A DNA stretch of 64,000 nucleotides from Pseudorasbora parva (Eukaryota; Chordata; Actinopteri; Cypriniformes; Gobionidae). The notes beneath the pieces were generated by a model that saw only the letters and a list, made by a program, of their open reading frames with translations, was not told the DNA's origin and ran no database searches. Shown in pieces: positions 9,626-22,584 of this stretch. Location of the stretch: assembly GCF_024679245.1 (NCBI RefSeq), contig NC_090184.1, forward strand, positions 15,090,144 to 15,154,143, in the 5' to 3' direction. The translations under genes were made by a program, and so were the position numbers. How positions within the stretch are numbered: position 1 is the first letter of the stretch; the number at the start of each line of letters is the position of its first letter.

Positions 9626-11055
9626 AAATGACTCTTTTCTATATTCAGCGGGATGTTCATGAGTGTTGTATTTGCATGAATTGCTTAAAATGTGTGAAAA
9701 GTCCACCCATGTTGGAAGAAAAGTCGTTCCAAAGATGCAAACTGGGCAATCAAAACTTAATGGGCTTACAGAAGTGTCAACGGCCATGACACAGCCAAGG
9801 GGGCATGGACACACTTATATTGAGTGCTGGTTAACCACATGGCTCAGACAAGCTCTTCCTAAAAGCAGGCAACATGCTCCATGGATGCCCCATGGATCTC
9901 GTCTGGTCCTACAGAGTTTCAGGCTATCAACTGGACAAGATTTGCTGCTACTACTACTCTCACTCTCGGTACCCTCACAATGGCACTGACTCGTCTGTTG
10001 TATTTGGTAAGTGCTATTTGTTGGGGTAGTTTCAAGTGATCAGTGCTTCAAGAGACAACTGCCTTCTGGAACTTCACAATACGTTGTCCGTGAAATGGCT
10101 ATGTAATTACAAAATTCTACACATTAAGATTACTTCAAATAGGAGCATTGATTGGTTCTGTGTTCATAAGTGCTTCTCTTTGGGGTAGTTTTAATGAGGA
10201 AGTGAGCTACAGGCAAGACTTAGCCTCTGTTCAATACAAGTTCTATACAAAATTCCATTTTCAGTCAACCTAATATTGTAAACAATTGTACCTATGCCTC
10301 TAACATTTTTTTAAGTGATAACAGTTAAAGCCATGTTTCAGTTCATTTTCATCTTGACTGTAAGTATATGTTGATATCTACTCTAACTCTAGCATCTTTC
10401 TTTTCAAACAAAGTAGAAAGTGCTATCAAGTTGGGGTAAATATTTACTGACTGGCTTCCCTATGTCCATGTTTTTTTTTACATTTTCAAATCCCTAATAT
10501 TGAAAAAATCATCATGGATCATTACAAATATAAGTATTCCTGATACTATGTAAGAATAAGCGCTTCTCTTGTGGACAGCCATGTTGGTGTTTGTTCATGA
10601 TGTGGTTCTTTCACTGCCATCATGACAAAAGCCTAGCCAGAGTAAACTCTGGAGGGTGCTGTTTACTTAGAGTCTTGGTCTGCCACTCTCTGGTTTTGTA
10701 CTTAGTGAATGTCTTTGCTTCCAACTTGTATCTTGCATCCAACTTGTACCTTGTAAGTGCTACCAACCTGGGACAACATTTGGGACAGCCTGGGACAGCA
10801 TCCTCATCTGCAGTCATGTTCCTGCCATCTTGACTGCAAATCAGTTGATATCTACTCTAACTTTAGCATGTTTCTTTTCAACCAAAGTAGAAAGTGCTAT
10901 CAAGTTGGGGTAAATATTTCCTGTCTGACTCCCCTGTGTCCATGGTTTTTATTCAGATCCCTTACATTTTCAGACCCCTTATAGATGACTACAAAGAGAA
11001 GCATTCCTGATTAATAATAAGTGCTTCTCTTTAGCATCCTGAGGCCTATGCTTTA
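9626..11055 (+). repeat. Unit 8, class Lb, 1430 bp
   Basis: It repeats unit 5 at +4328 bp with the same 5-bp and 14-bp deletions and the GTTTACTTAGAG marker. It is repeated again as unit 12 at +5999 bp. Confidence 0.93.
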
Positions 11056-12503
11056 AAATGACTCTTTTCTATATTCAGCGGGATGTTCATGAGTGTTGTA
11101 TTTGCATGAATTGCTTAAAATGTGTGAAAAATCCAGCCATGTTGGAAGAAAAGCTGAGTCGTTCCAAAGATGCAAACTGGGCAATCAAAACTTAATGGGC
11201 TTACAGAAGTGTCAACGGCCATGACACAGCCAAGGGGGCATGGACACACTTATATTGAGTGCTGGTTAACCACATGGCTCAGACAAGCTCTTCCTAAAAG
11301 CAGGCAACATGCTCCATGGATGCCCCATGGATCTCGTCGGGTCCTACAGAGTTTCAGGCAATCAACTGGACAAGATTTGCAGCTATTACTACTCTCACTC
11401 TCGGTACCCTCACAATGGCACTGACTCGTCTGTTGTATTTGGTAAGTGCTATTTGTTGGGGTAGTTTCTAGTGATCAGTGCTTCAAGAGACAACTGCCTT
11501 CTGGAACTTCACAATATGTTGTCCGTGAAATGGCTATGTAATTACAAAATTCTACACATTAAGATTACTTCAAATGGGAGCATTGATTGGTCCTGTGTTC
11601 ATAAGTGCTTCTCTTTGGGGTAGTTTTAATGAGGAAGTGAGCTACAGGCAAGACTTAGCCTCTGTTCAATACAAGTTCTATACAAAATTCCATTTTCAGT
11701 CAACCTAATATTGTAAACAATTGTACCTATGCCTCTAACATTTTTTTAAGTGATAACAGTTAAAGCCATCGTTCAGTTCATTTTCATCTTGACTGTAAGT
11801 ATATGTTGATATCTACTCTAACTCTAGCATCTTTCTTTTCAAACAAAGTAGAAAGTGCTATCAAGTTGGGGTAAATATTTACTGACTGACTTCCCTGTGT
11901 CCATGTTTTTTTAAAATGTTCAAATCCCTTATATTTAAAAAATCATCATGGATCATTACAAATATAAGTATTTCTGATACTATGTAAGAATAAGAGCTTT
12001 TCTTGTGGACAGCCATATTGGTGTTTGTTCATGATGTGGTTCTGTCACTGCCATCATGACAAAAACCTAGCCAGAGTAAACTCTAGAGGGTGCTGTTTAC
12101 CTAGAGTCTTGGTCTGCCACTCTCTGGTTTTGTACTTAGTGAATGTCTTTGCTTCCAACTTGTATCTTGCATCCAACTTGTACCTTGTAAGTGCTACCAA
12201 CCTGGGACAACATTTGGGACAGCCTGGGACAGCATCCTCATCTGCAGTCATGTTCCTGCCATCTTGACTGCAAATCAGTTGATATCTACTCTAACTTTAG
12301 CATGTTTCTTTTCAACCAAAGTAGAAAGTGCTATCAAGTTGGGGTAAATATTTCCTGTCTGACTCCCCTGTGTCCATGGTTTTTATTCAGATCCCTTACA
12401 TTTTCAGACCCCTTCTAGATGACTACAAATAGAAGCATTCCTGATTAATAATAAGTGCTTCTCTTTAGCACAATAAAGTTAGCATCCTGAGGCCTATGCT
12501 TTA
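11056..12503 (+). repeat. Unit 9, class Lc, 1448 bp
   Basis: Markers TAGTTTCTAGTG (near 11463), AATATGTTGTCC and GCCATCGTTCAG are shared with unit 13 at +5999 bp. The TTCTAG end is followed by an S unit. Confidence 0.93.
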
Positions 12504-13703
12504 AAATGACTCTTTTCTAAATTCAGCGGGATGTTCTTGAGTCCCACAGAGTTTCAGGCTATCAACTGGACAAGATTTGCTGCTACTACTACTCTCACTC
12601 TCGGTACCCTCACAATGGCACTGACTTGTCTGTTGTATTTGGTAAGTGCTATTTGTTGGGGTAGTTTCAAGTGATCAGTGCTTCAAGAGAAAACTTCCTT
12701 CTGGAACTCCACAATACGTTGTCCATGAAATGGCTATGTAATTACAAAGTTCTACACATTAAGATTAATTCAAATGGGAGCATTGATTGGTCCTGTGTTC
12801 ATAAGTGCTTCTCTTTGGGGTGGTTTTAATGAGGAAGTGAGCTACAGGCAAGACTTAGCCTCTGTTCAATACAAGTTCAATACAAAATTCCATTTTCGGT
12901 CAACCTAATATGGTAAACAATTGTACCTATGCCTCTAACATTTGTTTAAGTGATAACAGTTAAAGCCATGTTTCAGTTCATTTTCATCTTGACTGTAAGT
13001 ATATGTTGATATCTACTCTAACTCTAGCATCTTTCTTTTCAAACAAAGTAGAAAGTGCTATCAAGTTGGGGTAAATATTTACTGACTGGCTTCCCTATGT
13101 CCATGTTTTTTTTAAATGTTCAAATCCTTTATATTGAAAAAATCATCATGGATCATTACAAATATAAGTATTCCTGATACTATGTAAGAATAAGCGCTTC
13201 TCTTGTGGACAGCCATGTTGGTGTTTGATCATGATGTGGTTCTTTCACTGCCATCATGACAAAAGCCTAGCCAGAGTAAACTCTGGAGGGTGCTGTTTAC
13301 CTAGAGTCTTGGTCTGCCACTCTCTGGTTTTGTACTTAGTGAATGTCTTTGCTTCCAACTTGTATCTTGCATGCAACTTGTACCTTGTAAGTGCTACCAA
13401 CCTGGGACAACATTTGGGACAGCCTGGGACAGCATCCTCATCTGCAGTCATGTTCCTGCCATCTTGACTGCAAATCAGTTGATATCTACTCTAACTTTAG
13501 CATGTTTCTTTTCAACCAAAGTAGAAAGTGCTATCAAGTTGGGGTAAATATTTCCTGTCTGACTCCCCTGTGTCCATGGTTTTTATTCAGATCCCTTACA
13601 TTTTCAGACCCCTTATAGATGACTACAAAGAGAAGCATTCCTGATTAATAATAAGTGCTTCTCTTTAGCACAATAAAGTTAGCATCCTGAGGCCTATGCT
13701 TTA
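12504..13703 (+). repeat. Unit 10, class S1, 1200 bp
   Basis: It carries the CGG acceptor change and GCATGCAAC. A private C-to-A change gives AAGATTAATTC near 12769. It forms a 3121-bp S plus L* pair with unit 11. Confidence 0.93.
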
Positions 13704-15624
13704 AAATGACTATTTTCTATATTCAGCGGGATGTTCATGAGTGTTGTATTTGCATGAATTGCTTAAAATGTGTGAAAAGTCCACCCAAGTTGGAAGAAAA
13801 GCTGAGTCGTTCCAAAGATGCAAACTGGGCAATCAAAACTTAATGGGCTTACAGAAGTGTCAACGGCCATGACACAGCCGAGGGGGCATGGACACACTTA
13901 TATTGAGTGCTGGTTAACCACATGGCTCAGACAAGCTCTTCCTAAAAGCAGGCAACATGCTCCATGGATGCCCCATGGATCTCGTCGGGTCCTACAGAGT
14001 TTCAGGCAATCAACTGGACAAGATTTGCAGCTATTACTACTCTCACTCTCGGTACCCTCACAATGGCACTGACTCGTCTGTTGTATTTGGTAAGTGCTAT
14101 TTGTTGGGGTAGTTTCAAGTGATCAGTGCTTCAAGAGACAACTGCCTTCTGGAACTTCACAATACGTTGTCCGTGAAATGGCTATGTAATTACAAAATTC
14201 TACACATTAAGATTACTTCAAATGGGAGCATTGATTGGTCCTGTGTTCATAAGTGCTTCTCTTTGGGGTAGATTTAATGAGGAAGTGAGCTACAGGCAAG
14301 ACTTAGCCTCTGTTTAATACAAGTTCTATACAAAATTCCATTTTCAGTCAACCTAATATTGTAAACAATTGTACCTATGCCTCTAACATTTTTTTAAGTG
14401 ATAACAGTTAAAGCCATGTTTCAGTTCATTTTTATCTTGACTGTAAGTATATGTTGATAGCTACTCTAACTCTAGCATCTTTCTTTTCAAACAAAGTAGA
14501 AAGTGCTATCAAGTTGGGGTAAATATTTACTGACTGACTTCCCTGTGTCCATGTTTTTTTTAAATTTTCAAATCCCTTATATTTAAAAAATCATCATGGA
14601 TCATTACAAATATAAGTATTTCTGATACTATGTAAGAATAAGAGCTTCTCTTGTGGACAGCCATATTGGTGTTTGTTCATGATGTGGTTCTGTCACTGCC
14701 ATCATGACAAAAACCTAGCCAGAGTAAACTCTAGAGGGTGCTGTTTACCTAGAGTCTTGGTCTGCCACTCTCTGGTTTTGTACTTAGTGAATGTCTTTGC
14801 TTCCAACTTGTATCTTGCATCCAACTTGTACCTTGTAAGTGCTACCAACCTGGGACAACATTTGGGACAGCCTGGGACAGCATCCTCATCTGCAGTCATG
14901 TTCCTGCCATCTTGACTGCAAATCAGTTGATATCTACTCTAACTTTAGCATGTTTCTTTTCAACCAAAGTAGAAAGTGCTATCAAGTTGGGGTAAATATT
15001 TCCTGTCTGACTCCCCTGTGTCCATGTTTTTTTAAAATGTTCAAATTCTTTATATTTAAAAAATCATCATGGATCATTACAAATATAAGTATTTCTGATA
15101 CTATGTAAGAATAAGAGCTTTTCTTGTGGACAGCCATATTGGTGTTTGTTCATGATGTGGTTCTGTCACTGCCATCATGACAAAAACCTAGCCAGAGTAA
15201 ACTCTAGAGGGTGCTGTTTACCTAGAGTCTTGGTCTGCCACTCTCTGGTTTTGTACTTAGTGAATGTCTTTGCTTCCAACTTGTATCTTGCATCCAACTT
15301 GTACCTTGTAAGTGCTACCAACCTGGGACAACATTTGGGACAGCCTGGGACAGCATCCTCATCTGCAGTCATGTTCCTGCCATCTTGACTGCAAATCAGT
15401 TGATATCTACTCTAACTTTAGCATGTTTCTTTTCAACCAAAGTAGAAAGTGCTATCAAGTTGGGGTAAATATTTCCTGTCTGACTCCCCTGTGTCCATGG
15501 TTTTTATTCAGATCCCTTACATTTTCAGACCCCTTATAGATGACTACAAAGAGAAGCATTCCTGATTAATAATAAGTGCTTCTCTTTAGCACAATAAAGT
15601 TAGCATCCTGAGGCCTATGCTTTA
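13704..15624 (+). repeat. Unit 11, class La*, 1921 bp, with a 473-bp expansion
   Basis: A normal La unit until block B, which switches back to block A sequence at 15014-15026 and then repeats the second half of the unit. A private T gives TCAAATTCTTT at about 15041, distinguishing it from units 18 and 20. Confidence 0.93.
15027..15499 (+). repeat. 473-bp expansion segment in unit 11
   Basis: Starts with block A sequence where block B should continue (TCCATGTTTTTTTAAAATG instead of TCCATGGTTTTTATTC), and ends where block B resumes. The extra length equals the A-to-B distance. Confidence 0.88.
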
Positions 15625-17054
15625 AAATGACTCTTTTCTATATTCAGCGGGATGTTCATGAGTGTTGTATTTGCATGAATTGCTTAAAATGTGTGAAAAG
15701 TCCACCCATGTTGGAAGAAAAGTCGTTCCAAAGATGCAAACTGGGCAATCAAAACTTAATGGGCTTACAGAAGTGTCAACGGCCATGACACAGCCAAGGG
15801 GGCATGGACACACTTATATTGAGTGCTGGTTAACCACATGGCTCAGACAAGCTCTTCCTAAAAGCAGGCAACATGCTCCATGGATGCCCCATGGATCTCG
15901 TCTGGTCCTACAGAGTTTCAGGCTATCAACTGGACAAGATTTGCTGCTACTACTACTCTCACTCTCGGTACCCTCACAATGGCACTGACTCGTCTGTTGT
16001 ATTTGGTAAGTGCTATTTGTTGGGGTAGTTTCAAGTGATCAGTGCTTCAAGAGACAACTGCCTTCTGGAACTTCACAATACGTTGTCCGTGAAATGGCTA
16101 TGTAATTACAAAATTCTACACATTAAGATTACTTCAAATAGGAGCATTGATTGGTTCTGTGTTCATAAGTGCTTCTCTTTGGGGTAGTTTTAATGAGGAA
16201 GTGAGCTACAGGCAAGACTTAGCCTCTGTTCAATACAAGTTCTATACAAAATTCCATTTTCAGTCAACCTAATATTGTAAACAATTGTACCTATGCCTCT
16301 AACATTTTTTTAAGTGATAACAGTTAAAGCCATGTTTCAGTTCATTTTCATCTTGACTGTAAGTATATGTTGATATCTACTCTAACTCTAGCATCTTTCT
16401 TTTCAAACAAAGTAGAAAGTGCTATCAAGTTGGGGTAAATATTTACTGACTGGCTTCCCTATGTCCATGTTTTTTTTTACATTTTCAAATCCCTAATATT
16501 GAAAAAATCATCATGGATCATTACAAATATAAGTATTCCTGATACTATGTAAGAATAAGCGCTTCTCTTGTGGACAGCCATGTTGGTGTTTGTTCATGAT
16601 GTGGTTCTTTCACTGCCATCATGACAAAAGCCTAGCCAGAGTAAACTCTGGAGGGTGCTGTTTACTTAGAGTCTTGGTCTGCCACTCTCTGGTTTTGTAC
16701 TTAGTGAATGTCTTTGCTTCCAACTTGTATCTTGCATCCAACTTGTACCTTGTAAGTGCTACCAACCTGGGACAACATTTGGGACAGCCTGGGACAGCAT
16801 CCTCATCTGCAGTCATGTTCCTGCCATCTTGACTGCAAATCAGTTGATATCTACTCTAACTTTAGCATGTTTCTTTTCAACCAAAGTAGAAAGTGCTATC
16901 AAGTTGGGGTAAATATTTCCTGTCTGACTCCCCTGTGTCCATGGTTTTTATTCAGATCCCTTACATTTTCAGACCCCTTATAGATGACTACAAAGAGAAG
17001 CATTCCTGATTAATAATAAGTGCTTCTCTTTAGCATCCTGAGGCCTATGCTTTA
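15625..17054 (+). repeat. Unit 12, class Lb, 1430 bp
   Basis: The third copy of the unit 5/8 type, with both the 5-bp and 14-bp deletions. AATAAA is absent at its end. Confidence 0.93.
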
Positions 17055-18502
17055 AAATGACTCTTTTCTATATTCAGCGGGATGTTCATGAGTGTTGTAT
17101 TTGCATGAATTGCTTAAAATGTGTGAAAAATCCAGCCATGTTGGAAGAAAAGCTGAGTCGTTCCAAAGATGCAAACTGGGCAATCAAAACTTAATGGGCT
17201 TACAGAAGTGTCAACGGCCATGACACAGCCAAGGGGGCATGGACACACTTATATTGAGTGCTGGTTAACCACATGGCTCAGACAAGCTCTTCCTAAAAGC
17301 AGGCAACATGCTCCATGGATGCCCCATGGATCTCGTCGGGTCCTACAGAGTTTCAGGCAATCAACTGGACAAGATTTGCAGCTATTACTACTCTCACTCT
17401 CGGTACCCTCACAATGGCACTGACTCGTCTGTTGTATTTGGTAAGTGCTATTTGTTGGGGTAGTTTCTAGTGATCAGTGCTTCAAGAGACAACTGCCTTC
17501 TGGAACTTCACAATATGTTGTCCGTGAAATGGCTATGTAATTACAAAATTCTACACATTAAGATTACTTCAAATGGGAGCATTGATTGGTCCTGTGTTCA
17601 TAAGTGCTTCTCTTTGGGGTAGTTTTAATGAGGAAGTGAGCTACAGGCAAGACTTAGCCTCTGTTCAATACAAGTTCTATACAAAATTCCATTTTCAGTC
17701 AACCTAATATTGTAAACAATTGTACCTATGCCTCTAACATTTTTTTAAGTGATAACAGTTAAAGCCATCGTTCAGTTCATTTTCATCTTGACTGTAAGTA
17801 TATGTTGATATCTACTCTAACTCTAGCATCTTTCTTTTCAAACAAAGTAGAAAGTGCTATCAAGTTGGGGTAAATATTTACTGACTGACTTCCCTGTGTC
17901 CATGTTTTTTTAAAATGTTCAAATCCTTTATATTTAAAAAATCATCATGGATCATTACAAATATAAGTATTTCTGATACTATGTAAGAATAAGAGCTTTT
18001 CTTGTGGACAGCCATATTGGTGTTTGTTCATGATGTGGTTCTGTCACTGCCATCATGACAAAAACCTAGCCAGAGTAAACTCTAGAGGGTGCTGTTTACC
18101 TAGAGACTTGGTCTGCCACTCTCTGGTTTTGTACTTAGTGAATGTCTTTGCTTCCAACTTGTATCTTGCATCCAACTTGTACCTTGTAAGTGCTACCAAC
18201 CTGGGACAACATTTGGGACAGCCTGGGACAGCATCCTCATCTGCAGTCATGTTCCTGCCATCTTGACTGCAAATCAGTTGATATCTACTCTAACTTTAGC
18301 ATGTTTCTTTTCAACCAAAGTAGAAAGTGCTATCAAGTTGGGGTAAATATTTCCTGTCTGACTCCCCTGTGTCCATGGTTTTTATTCAGATCCCTTACAT
18401 TTTCAGACCCCTTCTAGATGACTACAAATAGAAGCATTCCTGATTAATAATAAGTGCTTCTCTTTAGCACAATAAAGTTAGCATCCTGAGGCCTATGCTT
18501 TA
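17055..18502 (+). repeat. Unit 13, class Lc, 1448 bp
   Basis: Matches unit 9 at +5999 bp, including TAGTTTCTAGTG and GCCATCGTTCAG. A private T-to-A change gives CTAGAGACTTGG near 18105. Confidence 0.93.
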
Positions 18503-19702
18503 AAATGACTCTTTTCTAAATTCAGCGGGATGTTCTTGAGTCCCACAGAGTTTCAGGCTATCAACTGGACAAGATTTGCTGCTACTACTACTCTCACTCT
18601 CGGTACCCTCACAATGGCACTGACTTGTCTGTTGTATTTGGTAAGTGCTATTTGTTGGGGTAGTTTCAAGTGATCAGTGCTTCAAGAGAAAACTTCCTTC
18701 TGGAACTCCACAATACGTTGTCCATGAAATGGCTATGTAATTACAAAGTTCTACACATTAAGATTACTTCAAATGGGAGCATTGATTGGTCCTGTGTTCA
18801 TAAGTGCTTCTCTTTGGGGTGGTTTTAATGAGGAAGTGAGCTACAGGCAAGACTTAGCCTCTGTTCAATACAAGTTCAATACAAAATTCCATTTTCGGTC
18901 AACCTAATATGGTAAACAATTGTACCTATGCCTCTAACATTTGTTTAAGTGATAACAGTTAAAGCCATGTTTCAGTTCATTTTCATCTTGACTGTAAGTA
19001 TATGTTGATATCTACTCTAACTCTAGCATCTTTCTTTTCAAACAAAGTAGAAAGTGCTATCAAGTTGGGGTAAATATTTACTGACTGGCTTCCCTATGTC
19101 CATGTTTTTTTTAAATGTTCAAATCCTTTATATTGAAAAAATCATCATGGATCATTACAAATATAAGTATTCCTGATACTATGTAAGAATAAGCGCTTCT
19201 CTTGTGGACAGCCATGTTGGTGTTTGATCATGATGTGGTTCTTTCACTGCCATCATGACAAAAGCCTAGCCAGAGTAAACTCTGGAGGGTGCTGTTTACC
19301 TAGAGTCTTGGTCTGCCACTCTCTGGTTTTGTACTTAGTGAATGTCTTTGCTTCCAACTTGTATCTTGCATGCAACTTGTACCTTGTAAGTGCTACCAAC
19401 CTGGGACAACATTTGGGACAGCCTGGGACAGCATCCTCATCTGCAGTCATGTTCCTGCCATCTTAACTGCAAATCAGTTGATATCTACTCTAACTTTAGC
19501 ATGTTTCTTTTCAACCAAAGTAGAAAGTGCTATCAAGTTGGGGTAAATATTTCCTGTCTGACTCCCCTGTGTCCATGGTTTTTATTCAGATCCCTTACAT
19601 TTTCAGACCCCTTATAGATGACTACAAAGAGAAGCATTCCTGATTAATAATAAGTGCTTCTCTTTAGCACAATAAAGTTAGCATCCTGAGGCCTATGCTT
19701 TA
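18503..19702 (+). repeat. Unit 14, class S1, 1200 bp
   Basis: Carries the CGG acceptor change and GCATGCAAC. It matches unit 10 at +5999 bp and unit 17 at +4082 bp. Confidence 0.93.
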
Positions 19703-21136
19703 AAATGACTATTTTCTATATTCAGCGGGATGTTCATGAGTGTTGTATTTGCATGAATTGCTTAAAATGTGTGAAAAGTCCACCCAAGTTGGAAGAAAAG
19801 CTGAGTCGTTCCAAAGATGCAAACTGGGCAATCAAAACTTAATGGGCTTACAGAAGTGTCAACGGCCATGACACAGCCGAGGGGGCATGGACACACTTAT
19901 ATTGAGTGCTGGTTAACCACATGGCTCAGACAAGCTCTTCCTAAAAGCAGGCAACATGCTCCATGGATGCCCCATTAATCTCGTCGGGTCCTACAGAGTT
20001 TCAGGCTATCAACTGGACAAGATTTGCAGCTATTACTACTCTCACTCTCGGTACCCTCACAATGGCACTGACTCGTCTGTTGTATTTGGTAAGTGCTATT
20101 TGTTGGGGTAGTTTCAAGTGATCAGTGCTTCAAGAGACAACTGCCTTCTGGAACTTCACAATACGTTGTCCGTGAAATGGCTATGTAATTACAAAATTCT
20201 ACACATTAAGATTACTTCAAATGGGAGCATTGATTGGTCCTGTGTTCATAAGTGCTTCTCTTTGGGGTAGATTTAATGAGGAAGTGAGCTACAGGCAAGA
20301 CTTAGCCTCTGTTTAATACAAGTTCTATACAAAATTCCATTTTCAGTCAACCTAATATTGTAAACAATTGTACCTATGCCTCTAACATTTTTTTAAGTGA
20401 TAACAGTTAAAGCCATGTTTCAGTTCATTTTTATCTTGACTGTAAGTATATGTTGATAGCTACTCTAACTCTAGCATCTTTCTTTTCAAACAAAGTAGAA
20501 AGTGCTATCAAGTTGGGGTAAATATTTACTGACTGACTTCCCTGTGTCCATGTTTTTTTTAAATTTTCAAATCCCTTATATTTAAAAAATCATCATGGAT
20601 CATTACAAATATAAGTATTTCTGATACTATGTAAGAATAAGAGCTTCTCTTGTGGACAGCCATATTGGTGTTTGTTCATGATGTGGTTCTGTCACTGCCA
20701 TCATGACAAAAACCTAGCCAGAGTAAACTCTAGAGGGTGCTGTTTACCTAGAGTCTTGGTCTGCCACTCTCTGGTTTTGTACTTAGTGAATGTCTTTGCT
20801 TCCAACTTGTATCTTGCATCCAACTTGTACCTTGTAAGTGCTACCAACCTGGGACAACATTTGGGACAGCCTGGGACAGCATCCTCATCTGCAGTCATGT
20901 TCCTGCCATCTTGACTGCAAATCAGTTGATATCTACTCTAACTTTAGCATGTTTCTTTTCAACCAAAGTAGAAAGTGCTATCAAGTTGGGGTAAATATTT
21001 CCTGTCTGACTCCCCTGTGTCCATGGTTTTTATTCAGATCCCTTACATTTTCAGACCCCTTATAGATGACTACAAAGAGAAGCATTCCTGATTAATAATA
21101 AGTGCTTCTCTTTAGCATCCTGAGGCCTATGCTTTA
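19703..21136 (+). repeat. Unit 15, class La, 1434 bp
   Basis: Adjacent changes at 19976-19977 turn CCATGGATC into CCATTAATC and stop the 84-codon frame seen in other L units. The 14-bp deletion removes AATAAA at its end. It is the only La unit with that deletion. Confidence 0.93.
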
Positions 21137-22584
21137 AAATGACTCTTTTCTATATTCAGCGGGATGTTCATGAGTGTTGTATTTGCATGAATTGCTTAAA
21201 ATGTGTGAAAAATCCAGCCATGTTGGAAGAAAAGCTGAGTCGTTCCAAAGATGCAAACTGGGCAATCAAAACTTAATGGGCTTACAGAAGTGTCAACGGC
21301 CATGACACAGCCGAGGGGGCATGGACACACTTATATTGAGTGCTGGTTAACCACATGGCTCAGACAAGCTCTTCCTAAAAGCAGGCAACATGCTCCATGG
21401 ATGCCCCATGGATCTCGTCGGGTCCTACAGAGTTTCAGGCTATCAACTGGACAAGATTTGCAGCTATTACTACTCTCACTCTCGGTACCCTCACAATGGC
21501 ACTGACTCGTCTGTTGTATTTGGTAAGTGCTATTTGTTGGGGTAGTTTCAAGTGATCAGTGCTTCAAGAGACAACTGCCTTCTGGAACTTCACAATACGT
21601 TGTCCGTGAAATGGCTATGTAATTACAAAATTCTACACATTAAGATTACTTCAAATGGGAGCATTGATTGGTCCTGTGTTCATAAGTGCTTCTCTTTGGG
21701 GTAGATTTAATGAGGAAGTGAGCTACAGGCAAGACTTAGCCTCTGTTTAATACAAGTTCTATACAAAATTCCATTTTCAGTCAACCTAATATTGTAAACA
21801 ATTGTACCTATGCCTCTAACATTTTTTTAAGTGATAACAGTTAAAGCCATGTTTCAGTTCATTTTCATCTTGACTGTAAGTATATGTTGATAGCTACTCT
21901 AACTCTAGCATCTTTCTTTTCAAACAAAGTAGAAAGTGCTATCAAGTTGGGGTAAATATTTACTGACTGACTTCCCTGTGTCCATGTTTTTTTTAAATTT
22001 TCAAATCCCTTATATTTAAAAAATCATCATGGATCATTACAAATATAAGTATTTCTGATACTATGTAAGAATAAGAGCTTCTCTTGTGGACAGCCATATT
22101 GGTGTTTGTTCATGATGTGGTTCTGTCACTGCCATCATGACAAAAACCTAGCCAGAGTAAACTCTAGAGGGTGCTGTTTACCTAGAGTCTTGGTCTGCCA
22201 CTCTCTGGTTTTGTACTTAGTGAATGTCTTTGCTTCCAACTTGTATCTTGCATCCAACTTGTACCTTGTAAGTGCTACCAACCTGGGACAACATTTGGGA
22301 CAGCCTGGGACAGCATCCTCATCTGCAGTCATGTTCCTGCCATCTTGACTGCAAATCAGTTGATATCTACTCTAACTTTAGCATGTTTCTTTTCAACGAA
22401 AGTAGAAAGTGCTATCAAGTTGGGGTAAATATTTCCTGTCTGACTCCCCTGTGTCCATGGTTTTTATTCAGATCCCTTACATTTTCAGACCCCTTCTAGA
22501 TGACTACAAATAGAAGCATTCCTGATTAATAATAAGTGCTTCTCTTTAGCACAATAAAGTTAGCATCCTGAGGCCTATGCTTTA
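21137..22584 (+). repeat. Unit 16, class Lc start with La-type body, 1448 bp
   Basis: Starts with AAATCCAGCC but has the La body marker GGGTAGATTTAATG. A private change gives TTTCAACGAAAG near 22394. It is a recombinant between L subfamilies. Confidence 0.92.

Larger units (their letters stand above)
12504..15624 (+). repeat. 3121-bp dimer S1 + La*, copy 1 (units 10-11)
   Basis: A 1200-bp S1 unit is joined to a 1921-bp expanded La unit. Its final segment ends in the TTATAG haplotype, unlike the later copies. Confidence 0.85.

Noticed and set aside
14839..15108. An 89-codon ORF ending in a lysine- and phenylalanine-rich tail
   Set aside because: It is produced by the B/A recombination junction in the three expanded units, not by a gene.
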